Shown here: piece after piece, positions 41,315 to 50,963 of the stretch
How positions within the stretch are numbered: the first letter of the stretch is position 1
How the letters are laid out: every line of letters begins with the position of its first letter
Source: JARBUG01 sp035628915
Lineage (GTDB): Bacteria > Bacillota > Sulfobacillia > Symbiobacteriales > Symbiobacteriaceae
Assembly (NCBI GenBank): GCA_035628915.1
Contig: DASPIW010000036.1
Location: forward strand, 62,001-126,000
Direction: 5' to 3'
DNA length: 64,000 nucleotides
Translations under genes and position numbers: made by a program
Notes under the pieces: generated by a model
The model's input: the letters and a program-made list of their open reading frames with translations, nothing else
The model's database searches: none
What the model was told of the DNA's origin: nothing

Positions 41315-41737
41315 TTACCCCTTCGCCGGTAAATCAGTCTCACGGAAAGCGCCCGGCAGCAGTTCCCTGACGGTCGTCTCCCGGACCTGCCCCCGGGTGC
41401 TGGCCAGAATCACCCGGGCCTCGGGACCAAACTCGCTCATGACCTGCCGGCATGCGCCGCAGGGGCTGACCGGCCCGTCGGTATCTGCGATCACGGCGAT
41501 GGTCGCGATCCGGTGGTGCCCGTCGCTAACCGCCTTGAAAATCGCCGTGCGCTCGGCACAGTTGGCCAGGCCGTATGAAGCGTTTTCGATGTTGCATCCC
41601 GTGTAGAGCGTACCGTCATCCGTCAGCAGTGCAGCCCCCACGGGGAAGTGCGAGTAGGGTACATACGCCTTTACCCGCGCCTGCCGCGCCGCCTCGATCA
41701 GTGCCTGATCTGTCAGGGAGAACACCTCCAGATTCAC
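41315..41737 (-). CDS. cdd: Cytidine deaminase
   Basis: The 140-residue zinc enzyme deaminates cytidine and deoxycytidine in pyrimidine salvage. It has the motif CNIENASYGLANCAERTAI, where the CAE Glu is the proton shuttle, and VSPCGACRQVMSEFG with the other two zinc-binding Cys. The GTG start at 41737 overlaps the stop of the DUF502 gene (GTGA), indicating coupled translation. It lies between DUF502 and era, as in many Firmicutes operons. Confidence 0.96.
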   Translation of the reverse strand: MNLEVFSLTDQALIEAARQARVKAYVPYSHFPVGAALLTDDGTLYTGCNIENASYGLANCAERTAIFKAVSDGHHRIATIAVIADTDGPVSPCGACRQVMSEFGPEARVILASTRGQVRETTVRELLPGAFRETDLPAKG

Positions 41738-42369
41738 ATGCCCTTTTCCGCCCGCCGCTGCCGCAAGACGGCCACGGCCTCCGTCAGGGCGCCGATTTCC
41801 GACTCCTTCGGCGACAGCACGCCGGCGGAGACAATGTACTTCAGGCCTTCATCCACAGTCATGGGCAGCTGTACGACCTGGTCATTGCCGACGATGATCA
41901 CGGGGCCGGCGCTGGCCCAGGGACCGTTGGCCACCCAGACCCGCACCAGGTCAGCCTCGGGAAACTCGCCGGCGACGAAGCCCAGCGAAAAGATTTCCGG
42001 CCGCGGATACTCCAACAACACCACCCGCGAGAAAGCGCGCTCCTTCTGGCCCATGACCGACTCCGTCACCTGCTTGATGGCCGAGTAAACGGGTCGCACA
42101 ATCGGCACCCGGAGGAGGACCCGGTCGCCGAGCTCCAGCAGCTTCTGCCCCAGCAGGTGGGTGGTCAGCCAGCCCACCAGCAGCGTCACCCAGAGGAGCA
42201 GGAGTATGCCCACACCCGGAATATCAATGCCGATATAGGCCCGCAGGGGCCCCGATACCGCACTGTCCAGGTTGTTAAAGACCCACAGGACGATAAAGAG
42301 CGTTAGAAAAACAGGCAGCAACACCACCAGCCCGGCAAGGAGCCAGTTGCGCAGCTTGCGCCATATCAC
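41734..42369 (-). CDS. DUF502 family membrane protein
   Basis: The 211-residue protein has two N-terminal transmembrane helices (LAGLVVLLPVFLTLFIVLWV and IPGVGILLLLWVTLLVGWLT), then a soluble domain with PIVRPVYSAIKQVTESVMG and VVLLEYPRPEIFSLGFVAG, which are hallmarks of DUF502. The role is unknown; the family often sits with membrane and cell-envelope genes. Here it is within the ybeY-dgkA-cdd-era operon, 23 bases after dgkA and overlapping cdd. Confidence 0.88.
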   Translation of the reverse strand: MIWRKLRNWLLAGLVVLLPVFLTLFIVLWVFNNLDSAVSGPLRAYIGIDIPGVGILLLLWVTLLVGWLTTHLLGQKLLELGDRVLLRVPIVRPVYSAIKQVTESVMGQKERAFSRVVLLEYPRPEIFSLGFVAGEFPEADLVRVWVANGPWASAGPVIIVGNDQVVQLPMTVDEGLKYIVSAGVLSPKESEIGALTEAVAVLRQRRAEKGM

Positions 42370-42392
42370 GGCTGTCCACCCACCCTTTCACC

Positions 42393-42899
42393 TCACGGGG
42401 TGTCCCTGTATCCGCCAAACAGGCCCAACAGGCCGGACCCGAGCGGCAGCGCCGCCCAATAGGGCCGGGTCAGCAACAGGTCGATCACGGCGGTCACGGT
42501 TTCACCCAAGCCCCTGACGTATAGAAACAAATATACTGCAGCAAATACTGCGTGTACAGCAGCAACCAGTACCGCGCCGGCGGCCACTTCTTTGGCCTGA
42601 CCCGCCAGCGGATGGCGGCGCCCGGCGGCGGCAAAATCCACCGCCCGCTCCACCGCCGTGTTGACCATTTCCGCAGACAGGACGGCCAGTACGGTTACCG
42701 ACAGGTATGCGACCTCCCAGGGCTGCAGGCGAACAGCCACCCCTGCTGCCACGGCGCAGGAGGCCGCAAACACGTGAAACCGCAGGTTGGGCTCTTCCCG
42801 GTACGTGACATAAATACCGCAGAACGCATCGTAAAAGCGGGGCAGCACCGCATGGTGCCGGAACTGCTCATGGCCTGCCGGCCGTCTTCCAGGTTTCAC
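42393..42899 (-). CDS. dgkA: Diacylglycerol/undecaprenol kinase, DgkA family
   Basis: The 168-residue protein has the small trimeric kinase layout: GIYVTYREEPNLRFHVFAAS (the conserved E-x-N-x-x-H region), three membrane segments, and the catalytic stretch LSAEMVNTAVERAVD. In Gram-positives this enzyme usually phosphorylates undecaprenol for peptidoglycan precursor recycling. The C-terminal 30 residues add an extra hydrophobic stretch. The GTG start at 42899 shares one base with the ybeY stop. Confidence 0.93.
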   Translation of the reverse strand: MKPGRRPAGHEQFRHHAVLPRFYDAFCGIYVTYREEPNLRFHVFAASCAVAAGVAVRLQPWEVAYLSVTVLAVLSAEMVNTAVERAVDFAAAGRRHPLAGQAKEVAAGAVLVAAVHAVFAAVYLFLYVRGLGETVTAVIDLLLTRPYWAALPLGSGLLGLFGGYRDTP

Positions 42900-43375
42900 T
42901 AGCGCGTCAGCCCCAGTCCTCCCAGGATCTCCTCGGTGCGGGCCATCATTGCGGCTTCATCTTCTTCGGTCTGATGGTCGTAGCCCAGCAGGTGAAGCAT
43001 CCCGTGGGCCACCAGGAAGCCAAGCTCCCGCTCAAAGGAATGGCCGTAGTCGGCAGCCTGCGCCACGCACCGCTCCAGGTTGACGACAATATCGCCGAGC
43101 AGCACCGGCTCGCCTTCAGGCAGCGCGGCCAGCTCCTCCCCTTCCAATTGGGAAAAGGAAAGGACGTCCGTCGGCTGGTCGAGCCCCCGGTGGTCCCGGT
43201 TCAGGTTCGTAATCTGCGCGTCGTCCACAAACGTAATGGAGACTTCGGCCTCGCTAAAGCCCCACCGGTCCGCCAGCTCCAGGCTCTTCTGGGCGACCCG
43301 CTCCACCAGATTCTCCTGGCTCTCCGTCAGGGGCACTTTCTCCTGATCGTTGGCGATCCAAACCGCCAGCGCCAT
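42899..43375 (-). CDS. ybeY: rRNA maturation RNase YbeY
   Basis: The 158-residue metalloenzyme acts in 16S rRNA 3' maturation and ribosome quality control. Its zinc-binding motif is HGMLHLLGYDH, and the conserved NLNRDHRGLDQPTDVLSF lies near residue 60. The ATG at 43375 is preceded by GGAGGAGAGG. Its first 122 bases lie inside the 3' end of the 7TM-HD gene in another frame, which is a long overlap. dgkA follows with a 1-base overlap. Confidence 0.95.
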   Translation of the reverse strand: MALAVWIANDQEKVPLTESQENLVERVAQKSLELADRWGFSEAEVSITFVDDAQITNLNRDHRGLDQPTDVLSFSQLEGEELAALPEGEPVLLGDIVVNLERCVAQAADYGHSFERELGFLVAHGMLHLLGYDHQTEEDEAAMMARTEEILGGLGLTR

Positions 43376-45545
43376 TGTTAATCGCCTCTCCTCCGTTGCC
43401 CCCGCCACCGGTCGGTCCGTTCACCTTGGTCCCGATGGCTTCGGGATACTCGACCCGGGCGTGGTGAACTCCGCTCAGTACCTTCACAAAGGTTTTGACG
43501 AGGGTGTCCAATTCCCGCAGCGTCAGGTCGCATTCGTCAAGCTGGCCCTGCTTCAATCGGTCATCGAAGATGCGCCGGACCTGGGCTTCAATCTGATCCA
43601 CGGTCAGCGACCCCTTGGTGCGCTGTGCCCGGACCGACGCCTCGCAGCTGTCGGCAAGCATCAGAATCGCCGTCTCCTTGCTGCGCGGCTTGGGGCCGTC
43701 ATACCGGAAATCCTCTTCGAGCACGTACTCGGCCTGACCGTCCTTGCTGGCCTTGTGATAGAAGTAGCTGACCAGCGTGGTGCCGTGATGCTCGGGAATA
43801 AAGTCGACGATTTCGCCGGGCAGTCTGGCTTCCCGAGCCATCTCCAGACCGTCCTTGACGTGGCTGGTGATGATCAGGGCGGAAAGACTGGGCGGCAGCT
43901 TGTCGTGCGGGTTCTCGCCGCCAAACTGGTTCTCGACGAAAAAATAGGGGCGCTTCGTTTTGCCGATGTCGTGGTAGTATGCCCCGACCCGGGCCAGCGT
44001 CGTATCGGCGCCGATGGCCTCGGCGCCCGCCTCGCAGAGGTTGGCAACAAGGATTGTGTGGTGATACGATCCGGGCGCCTCCACCAGCAGCTTCTTGAGC
44101 AGCGGGTGGTTCGGGTTGGACAGCTCCAGCAGTTTGAGCGGCGTCAGGATGCCGAACAGGCTCTCAAACATGGGGAGGGCGCCGGTCACCACCATGGCCG
44201 TCAGCACGCCGTTGGCGGCGCCAAGGCCGGCGTCAATCCACGGCTGGACTGACCACAGCGGATAGGCCTTCACCATGTAGATGCCGATAATCGTCAGCAC
44301 GTTTGCCCCGGAGACCATGAAGCCTGCCCGGTAGATATCCGTCCGGCTTTCGACCCGCGAAACGGCATAGCTGCCCACGGTAGAGCCGACCAGGGCGACC
44401 AGGGCGAAATTCACCTGGTCAACTTCGGTCGAGAGCCCCACCAGCAGCGCCAGCAGTGCGTTCTGGAGCAGCGCCGCACGCGTGTCCAGCAAAATGGAGA
44501 CCAGCATGCCGTTGACGGCTACCGGCATGAGATAGGCCACACCCGGCCCCAGGTTGCCGAAGGCCTTCATCACCATGGAAAGCCCCAGCGTGCCAATGCC
44601 GATGATGCCCAGCAGCAGCATCTTCCGGTCTTGATCGAGCAGGTCGGACCGGTACCGTCGGATATAGAGCGCCATCAGCCCGACAATCACGCCTGCCAGG
44701 ACGGCGGTTCCAACGTACGAGCGGTAATCCGCGCTCTGGCCGATCAGCCGCAGATCCTCCAGCATGGCGATCTGCTCGTCGGTGACCGGCTCGCCTTTCT
44801 TGATGATCAACTGGCCTTTCTTCCACGTGACCGGTTCCTGCCCGATGATCGCGATCTCCTGGTTCTTGGCCGTCTGCGCCACATCCTCAACCAGGTTCGC
44901 CTTGATCTGGCTCTTGGCCAGTTCCCGGGTGAAAATCTGCAGCCAGGGCTCTTTGGTCTGAATCGCATACTTATCCTGGCCCTTATCGATGCGGTCACGA
45001 ATTTCCGCAACGTCTTGCTTATAGACGCCGGTGCTCAGCGCTGCCCGCACCAAGTTGAGGGCATCTGATCGCGCCAGCTCCAGCATGCGGTCGTCAGCGC
45101 TAAGCAGCGCCGTATACGTTTCAGGGGTAACGTTGGCGCCCAGATTGAGCTGGCGGGTCAGTTCCGCCACCTTGGTCTTCTGTTCCTGATTCGGCTGTTC
45201 GCGCACCGAACGGACCTGGCTGAACGCATAGCCTACGTAATCTTCAGCGATTCGCAGGACCGACGGGTCCACCGTCATGGCCGGCGGGACAGCCGCCGCG
45301 GCTGCGTCTTTCAGACGTTGCGTGGCGAGGCGGTTCACCATGTCACGCGGGGCCGGCAGGTCCCGGGGGGCGACTTCGCCCTGGCTGATGTCAAGCCGTT
45401 GGGGAACAATCTCCCCGGTCAATATGAGGGTGAGAAGCGCGAAGAACAGGCCCCCCAGTAGTGCCCGGCGGACCTTGCTGTTCTTCAGCCTGCCCTTCAG
45501 AGACCAGCGTCGTAGGCGGTCGCGCAACTCGTGCAAGAAATCCAT
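43254..45545 (-). CDS. 7TM-HD phosphodiesterase, PgpH/YqfF type
   Basis: The 763-residue protein matches the PgpH family that hydrolyses cyclic-di-AMP at the membrane. It has an N-terminal extracytoplasmic 7TMR-HDED domain (about residues 60-300), seven membrane helices (about 300-490) and a cytoplasmic HD domain near 510-700 with HHTILVANLCEAG, YYHDIGKTKRP and EHHGT. The last 40 residues are Gly/Glu/Pro-rich (GGGGNGGEAINNGAGG) and read through the ybeY start in a different frame. The ATG at 45545 has GGAGG 11 bases upstream. It lies between phoH and ybeY, as in most Firmicutes. Confidence 0.92.
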   Translation of the reverse strand: MDFLHELRDRLRRWSLKGRLKNSKVRRALLGGLFFALLTLILTGEIVPQRLDISQGEVAPRDLPAPRDMVNRLATQRLKDAAAAAVPPAMTVDPSVLRIAEDYVGYAFSQVRSVREQPNQEQKTKVAELTRQLNLGANVTPETYTALLSADDRMLELARSDALNLVRAALSTGVYKQDVAEIRDRIDKGQDKYAIQTKEPWLQIFTRELAKSQIKANLVEDVAQTAKNQEIAIIGQEPVTWKKGQLIIKKGEPVTDEQIAMLEDLRLIGQSADYRSYVGTAVLAGVIVGLMALYIRRYRSDLLDQDRKMLLLGIIGIGTLGLSMVMKAFGNLGPGVAYLMPVAVNGMLVSILLDTRAALLQNALLALLVGLSTEVDQVNFALVALVGSTVGSYAVSRVESRTDIYRAGFMVSGANVLTIIGIYMVKAYPLWSVQPWIDAGLGAANGVLTAMVVTGALPMFESLFGILTPLKLLELSNPNHPLLKKLLVEAPGSYHHTILVANLCEAGAEAIGADTTLARVGAYYHDIGKTKRPYFFVENQFGGENPHDKLPPSLSALIITSHVKDGLEMAREARLPGEIVDFIPEHHGTTLVSYFYHKASKDGQAEYVLEEDFRYDGPKPRSKETAILMLADSCEASVRAQRTKGSLTVDQIEAQVRRIFDDRLKQGQLDECDLTLRELDTLVKTFVKVLSGVHHARVEYPEAIGTKVNGPTGGGGNGGEAINNGAGGLDRQRSGESAPDGEPGESGGAGRPEEPGAGGPVGL

Positions 45546-45560
45546 ATCGGCTTCTGCCTC

Positions 45561-46556
<996 letters not shown>

Positions 46557-46584
46557 TGTGGGTGAAAACCCCCTCGCAGTCCAA

Positions 46585-47874
46585 CTAAGGGTGGACCGAA
46601 TTCTGCCCGGTCCGCTCAGGGGCGGGCGCCGGCAATGGTTGGCCGGCCCGGGGCTGTGCGATCTCTTCCAGCGTTTCGACGGTCGTGCGGACGCCGAGAA
46701 ACTCCCTGGTCTGCTCCAGAATCTCGGCCTGGAGGGGCCTCGTCACCTTGTCGGAAGGGCCGAGGATCCACCTCAGCTGGCTTTCCATACGGTCCGTGGC
46801 CTTTTCGACGGCAGCTTGGGCAGGTACAGGCTCCCGCCTGACCTCAACTTCCCGGGCACTTACCAACACGAGTTCGACAGGAGCCCTCCAATTCCTCCAG
46901 CTTGGGAGTCCGTAGGTCTGGCGGCTCTCCTGATACTTCGCAAACGATGGCGCCTCGTTCCCTCGCAGTAGTATGGACTGATCCTTCCATCTCAAAACCC
47001 AGCGCTGCTCCTCGCGGCCGGTGGGTACTTCCACGGTCTGCACCAGCGGAATCTCCTCGTAGCGGGAGTGGGTGACTCGGGCCCGCACAATCGCCTGGGC
47101 CACCAGCGTACGGGCGGTCGATTCCCGCTGGGGCAGCTCGGTACCGGGCAGGACCATGGGGCGCCCGCCCTCCCAGTACTTGAAGGCGCACTCGACCAGC
47201 AGGTCGCCCGTCTTGACGATATCGCCTTTCTTGACCCGGGGCTCGCCCTGGAAGGGAATGATCTCTTCAATGACGCCGGGCCTGCGGGCCACCAGGTTGA
47301 CGCAGCCCACTTCGCCTTGCCTGCGGACCGCAACTTTTTCGACGACCTCTATGACGGCACGGGTTCCTTGAATCCGGATGATGGCCCAGGAGGCCATCTC
47401 CCCCATGCGCTCCTGAATGTGCGCCTCGATTTTGCGGGTGTCCAGGTCGCCCTTGCGGGCACCCCACCGGAGCCCCGCCTCGGCCGCCACGGCCTTGACG
47501 GCCCGCCAGTCGAGGTTCTTCGGCCCCGTAACCTGCACTTTGATAATCCAGATGTGGCTCGTCGCCCAGATGATGAATGCGATGCAGGTCAGGGCTCCGA
47601 GAATCAGGGCCGGGCGCCGCCTGAGCCGCACCAGGATAAACGGCATGCCCTGCCGGCTGAGCAGCCGGACCCGCACCCCGGCGCCCCGGGCCACGGGCCG
47701 CATGGCAAGAAAGTCCCGGATGGTGAGCGACACCCGCATCACGTCCGGCGTTCGCTGAATGTTCCACAGCGCCAGATTGTGCTCCAGAGCCAGGTTGAGA
47801 AAACGCTCGATCCGTCCGCCGGACACCTCAATGCGCAGGTGACCGAGCAGGAAGGCGACGAGGCGTCGCAGCAC
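46585..47874 (-). CDS. yqfD: Sporulation protein YqfD
   Basis: The 429-residue protein has the YqfD pattern: an N-terminal soluble region (GGRIERFLNLALEHNLALWNI), one transmembrane helix near residue 90 (ALILGALTCIAFIIWATSHIWI), then a long extracytoplasmic part with POTRA-like strands (KNLDWRAVKAVAAEAGLRWG). It is expressed in the mother cell in B. subtilis and is widely conserved in spore formers. The GTG start at 47874 follows AAAGGGGG. The C-terminal 40 residues are Pro/Arg-rich and probably disordered. Confidence 0.93.
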   Translation of the reverse strand: MLRRLVAFLLGHLRIEVSGGRIERFLNLALEHNLALWNIQRTPDVMRVSLTIRDFLAMRPVARGAGVRVRLLSRQGMPFILVRLRRRPALILGALTCIAFIIWATSHIWIIKVQVTGPKNLDWRAVKAVAAEAGLRWGARKGDLDTRKIEAHIQERMGEMASWAIIRIQGTRAVIEVVEKVAVRRQGEVGCVNLVARRPGVIEEIIPFQGEPRVKKGDIVKTGDLLVECAFKYWEGGRPMVLPGTELPQRESTARTLVAQAIVRARVTHSRYEEIPLVQTVEVPTGREEQRWVLRWKDQSILLRGNEAPSFAKYQESRQTYGLPSWRNWRAPVELVLVSAREVEVRREPVPAQAAVEKATDRMESQLRWILGPSDKVTRPLQAEILEQTREFLGVRTTVETLEEIAQPRAGQPLPAPAPERTGQNSVHP

Positions 47875-47889
47875 CGGAATCGTCCCCCT

Positions 47890-48165
47890 TTAGTCGCCGT
47901 AATGGATGCCCCGGATGCTGCCATGCAGGGTCAGTTGGTCTGGGGAGATGGAGCGGATGCCCAGGTCCTGCCCGATTACGGTCAGGCGTCCCTCAGGAAC
48001 CGAGAGGACCACCTTGTCCGTCGTATATTCATATAGCCCCCGGTGGTTCTCCACCATCAGTTCCCGGGCGCCGATCAGGGTCAGGCGGGCGCAATCCATC
48101 AGCACGTCCGCCGGCAGTTCGAAAAGCGATGCCACTTTGTCGCGCAGGTCGCGCTTGTCGGTCAC
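47890..48165 (-). CDS. yqfC: Sporulation protein YqfC
   Basis: The 91-residue product matches YqfC-family proteins: LRDKVASLFELPADVLMDCARLTLIG, GLYEYTTDKVVLSVPEG and ITPDQLTLHG-like (SPDQLTLHGSIRGI). These small proteins precede YqfD in spore formers and are needed for normal sporulation in some species. The GTG start at 48165 has AAGGGGGGG upstream. It appears to be the first gene of the long minus-strand operon down to era. The divergent CapA-like gene begins 99 bases away, so this gap holds both promoters. Confidence 0.92.
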   Translation of the reverse strand: MTDKRDLRDKVASLFELPADVLMDCARLTLIGARELMVENHRGLYEYTTDKVVLSVPEGRLTVIGQDLGIRSISPDQLTLHGSIRGIHYGD

Positions 48166-48264
48166 GGGCGCGGCCCCCCCTTCTGCTCGCGGTCACCTGT
48201 AGACAAGGTATGCGCGAGGGCGCCGCCGAAGAATTGGAATAGGTGCCGAAGCGGGAGGGAGTCC

Positions 48265-49704
48265 ATGCGCAAGCGTTGGGCCGGGGTAGTCCTGGCCACC
48301 CTGCTCCTGGCCGGGTGCACGGCGCGGGAGACCAAGCCGAAGTCTGAAATCGTGATCGCCGTGGCCGCCGACTGGATTCAGCAGCCGGTCAGCGGCGCCA
48401 GGTACGTGGTGGCGCCCGACCCCCTTGCTGCGCTGCAGAAAGGCGAAGCCCAGGCAGCTCTTGCGCCCGGGCCTGTGCCGACAGGGTTTGAGTCCTTTCC
48501 GGTGCGGGTCAGCGACCAGGTGCTGGTGCAGCCCTGGCTGACGACGCCCATCTCCCTCACCGTTGATGAGGCCCGCCGCAGTCCGACGCCACCCCTGCGG
48601 CGCATGCGCCTCTCCGAGGTGCAGCCCGGGTGGCAGCCGGTCGCCGTGGGCGGCGTCGTGCCTACCCCCGAAACCATCTGGAGCGGCAAGTACCCGCTGG
48701 CTGAAGTGATATCCGTGGTATACCGTCCCGGCGTCAGCGCTGCGGTTCTGGATCAGCTGCGGGTGGAGCCGCCGGCCCCCTGGGCGACGCTGAGCGTGGC
48801 GGGCGACTTCATGCTCGCCCGGGGCGTGGCCCGGGCCATGCGGGAGAACGGGACGCTGTACCCCGTGCTGAAAGCAAAGGATCACCTGGCGGCGGCTGAC
48901 CTCACCTTTGTCAACCTGGAGTCGCCCATCGGTGTCAAGGGCACCCCTCTGCCCGGCAAGCAGATCTGGTTTCGCGCCGCCCCCGAAGCCATGGAGATCC
49001 TCAAAGCCGCCGGCATCGACGGGGTGACCGTGGCCAACAACCACATTCTTGACTACGACACGGAGAGCTTCCTGGAGACCCTGGATGGCCTGCAGCAGGC
49101 AGGCATCAAGTACGTGGGCGGCGGGCGCAATATCGCCGAGGCCCGCAAGCCGATGGTACTCGAAGCCAAGGGCGTCAAGATCGCCTTCCTGGGGTACAGC
49201 CAGTTTGCCGACCTGTTCTTTGACTGGCACTACCCTCGCTCGTTCAGCGCCACAGAAGCGCTGGCCGGGGTTCCACGCATCCAGGACGATTGGCTGGCGG
49301 AAGATATCCGGGCGGCAAAAGCGCTGGCGCCTATCGTGGCGGTCGCCTTCCACTGGGGCGATGAGTTTCAGAATTACCCGAACGAGGAGCAGAAGCGGAT
49401 CGCCCGGCGCACCATCGACCTGGGCGCCGACCTCGTTCTGGGCTACCATCCCCACGCCATTCAAGGGTTCGAGCTCTATAAGGGCAGAGTGATTGCCTAC
49501 AGCACGGGCAATTTCATCATGGACCGCCAGGACACCGACCTCGCCCGGGAGTCGATGATCATCGACCTCAAGCTGGCCCCTGACGGGGTCAAGTCGGCCA
49601 GTGTCCTTCCCGTCTGGATCCGCGCCGAGCAGCCCTACATCATGACCGGGGCGGAAGGCGAACAGTTACTGAAGAAGATACGAACCATCTCCGAGTGGAA
49701 GTAG
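48265..49704 (+). CDS. CapA-like metallophosphatase lipoprotein
   Basis: The 479-residue product has a lipoprotein signal (VVLATLLLAGC). Residues about 180-470 form a CapA/PGA-synthesis-type domain: TLSVAGDFMLARGVARAM, FVNLESPIG, VTVANNHILDYD, LGYSQFAD, VAFHWGDEFQNYP and GYHPHAIQGFELYKGRVIAYSTGNF in separate stretches. This calcineurin-like fold binds metal; in capsule operons it takes part in poly-gamma-glutamate formation. No capB or capC gene is nearby. An extra N-terminal region of about 150 residues, with strand and helix alternation and an AALQKGEAQAALAPG turn, may be a degenerate solute-binding domain. GGGAGGGAG precedes the ATG. Confidence 0.85.
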   Translation: MRKRWAGVVLATLLLAGCTARETKPKSEIVIAVAADWIQQPVSGARYVVAPDPLAALQKGEAQAALAPGPVPTGFESFPVRVSDQVLVQPWLTTPISLTVDEARRSPTPPLRRMRLSEVQPGWQPVAVGGVVPTPETIWSGKYPLAEVISVVYRPGVSAAVLDQLRVEPPAPWATLSVAGDFMLARGVARAMRENGTLYPVLKAKDHLAAADLTFVNLESPIGVKGTPLPGKQIWFRAAPEAMEILKAAGIDGVTVANNHILDYDTESFLETLDGLQQAGIKYVGGGRNIAEARKPMVLEAKGVKIAFLGYSQFADLFFDWHYPRSFSATEALAGVPRIQDDWLAEDIRAAKALAPIVAVAFHWGDEFQNYPNEEQKRIARRTIDLGADLVLGYHPHAIQGFELYKGRVIAYSTGNFIMDRQDTDLARESMIIDLKLAPDGVKSASVLPVWIRAEQPYIMTGAEGEQLLKKIRTISEWK

Positions 49705-49720
49705 GAAAGGCCAACAATCC

Positions 49721-49927
49721 ATGCGCAAACATGTCGGGCCGCTTCTGATGCTCCTCCTGATGATCACCGCTTGCTCCCGCCCGAATCCGACCCAGACCCC
49801 TGCCCCCGCCCCGGTCCAGGCCCCTGCGGCGCCGGTCGTTTCTGAGCTTCCCCCCGCCCGGGTGGCGGCTCCGCCACATGCGGCCGAGTCCCGGGTCTCC
49901 ATATCCGAATTGCCTTCCCAGCCGTAG
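49721..49927 (+). CDS. Small lipoprotein, probably cut short by an in-frame TAG
   Basis: The 68-residue product has a lipoprotein signal (LLMLLLMITAC) and a Pro/Ala-rich linker. It ends at a TAG at 49925. The same frame then continues for 33 codons to a second TAG at 50027, with protein-like sequence (GGLDRAIRPISPADDAPW and LLKLLPGKQ). The intact gene would encode about 102 residues. AGGAAAGG precedes the ATG, 17 bases after the CapA-like gene, so both are one operon. This may be a true nonsense mutation or a sequencing error. Function unknown. Confidence 0.6.
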   Translation: MRKHVGPLLMLLLMITACSRPNPTQTPAPAPVQAPAAPVVSELPPARVAAPPHAAESRVSISELPSQP

Positions 49928-50068
49928 GGCGGGCTGGACAGGGCGATCCGGCCCATCTCGCCTGCGGATGATGCCCCCTGGCTGAACGCGAAGGCGGAGC
50001 TGCTGAAGCTCCTACCGGGCAAGCAATAGTCCAGCTTGCAGAGGTGACCGGGGCTCGACAAATGGAGA

Positions 50069-50109
50069 GGGCCGTCTGCCGCGTGAAGCATGCAGACGGC
50101 CCGGTTTTG
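50069..50109 (+). terminator. Terminator after the CapA-lipoprotein unit
   Basis: A perfect 11-bp stem GGGCCGTCTGC / GCAGACGGCCC with a 12-base loop, followed by GGTTTTG. It overlaps the region next to the convergent Dps-like gene stop. Confidence 0.8.
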
Positions 50110-50110
50110 T

Positions 50111-50860
50111 TTACTGCAGCTTGCTGTTCGGCGACATCGGGCGGTTCCCGGCCATGTCGTTCTGCCCGTCCAGCAGGTGGGTCATGCCGCGGACCAGCGT
50201 GTCATCCTCCAGGGTGCTATACAGATGATACCCGAGGTCCTCTCGGTCAACCAGCACCTCTTCGAGGACCTGCACGGTGCCGAAATCCCGGAGTTCGTTG
50301 GCCCGCTGAATGGTCCGGCGCAGCATCTCCTGGAGCTTCAGCTCATGCTCCAGATCGTTGCGCAGGAAGTCCCGGATCGAGTGACGGCCCTCGACTTCAT
50401 GCTTGATGTACGAGAGTTCGTGCTGCGTAACGGGATGCGCCGTGGGCACGCCGCCCAGGCGGGCTACCCGCTCGCCCACCTCGTCAATATGCTTGCTCGT
50501 CTTCTCAATGTGCTCTTCCAGCAGCTCATGCAGGCTGAGGAAGCCCTCCGCGCCTTCGCTCATCCAGTGGTGCTTGTTGTATTGGTGAAGGGCGACAGTC
50601 AGCGCACACATGTGGTCGTCCAACTGTAGAGCCATCTCGTGCCGCACTTCGTACGGCAGCCCAATGCCGGCGCCAACCTGCTTGACCGTGCGCGGCTGCT
50701 GGCGGGTGACCATCGTGTGATTGGCGGCATGGCCGGGCATGTTCGCGTTGTAGCCCGACTTGTCCATATTAAACTGACCCTGGAAATTGCTCAGGTTCGT
50801 CATGGTAGCCGTCAGCTGTGCCTCGGGAGACTGGTGGGGCGCCGTCAGGTTCTGCTCCAA
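50111..50860 (-). CDS. Dps/ferritin-like protein with N- and C-terminal extensions
   Basis: The 249-residue protein has a Dps-like core near residues 75-140: DDHMCALTVALHQYNKHHW, then LHELLEEHIEKTSKHIDEVGER, in which the His/Glu/Asp positions would form an inter-subunit ferroxidase site. Classical Dps has about 150-170 residues. Here a 65-residue polar N-terminus (Asn/Gln/Thr-rich) and a 110-residue helical C-terminal half are added. The C-terminal half (FLRNDLEHELKLQEMLRRTI) may be a second helical bundle. The TTG start at 50860 has GAGGAG 9 bases upstream. It would store iron or protect DNA; the extension role is unknown. Confidence 0.7.
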   Translation of the reverse strand: MEQNLTAPHQSPEAQLTATMTNLSNFQGQFNMDKSGYNANMPGHAANHTMVTRQQPRTVKQVGAGIGLPYEVRHEMALQLDDHMCALTVALHQYNKHHWMSEGAEGFLSLHELLEEHIEKTSKHIDEVGERVARLGGVPTAHPVTQHELSYIKHEVEGRHSIRDFLRNDLEHELKLQEMLRRTIQRANELRDFGTVQVLEEVLVDREDLGYHLYSTLEDDTLVRGMTHLLDGQNDMAGNRPMSPNSKLQ

Positions 50861-50963
50861 AGCTGCACACTCCTCAATCGTGGTGTCACGAGTCCTGGCT
50901 TATTGTGCGTGAGAGCGTGCTGGTTGATCCGGACAACCTATAAACCACAAGGAGGTCGCCCGC

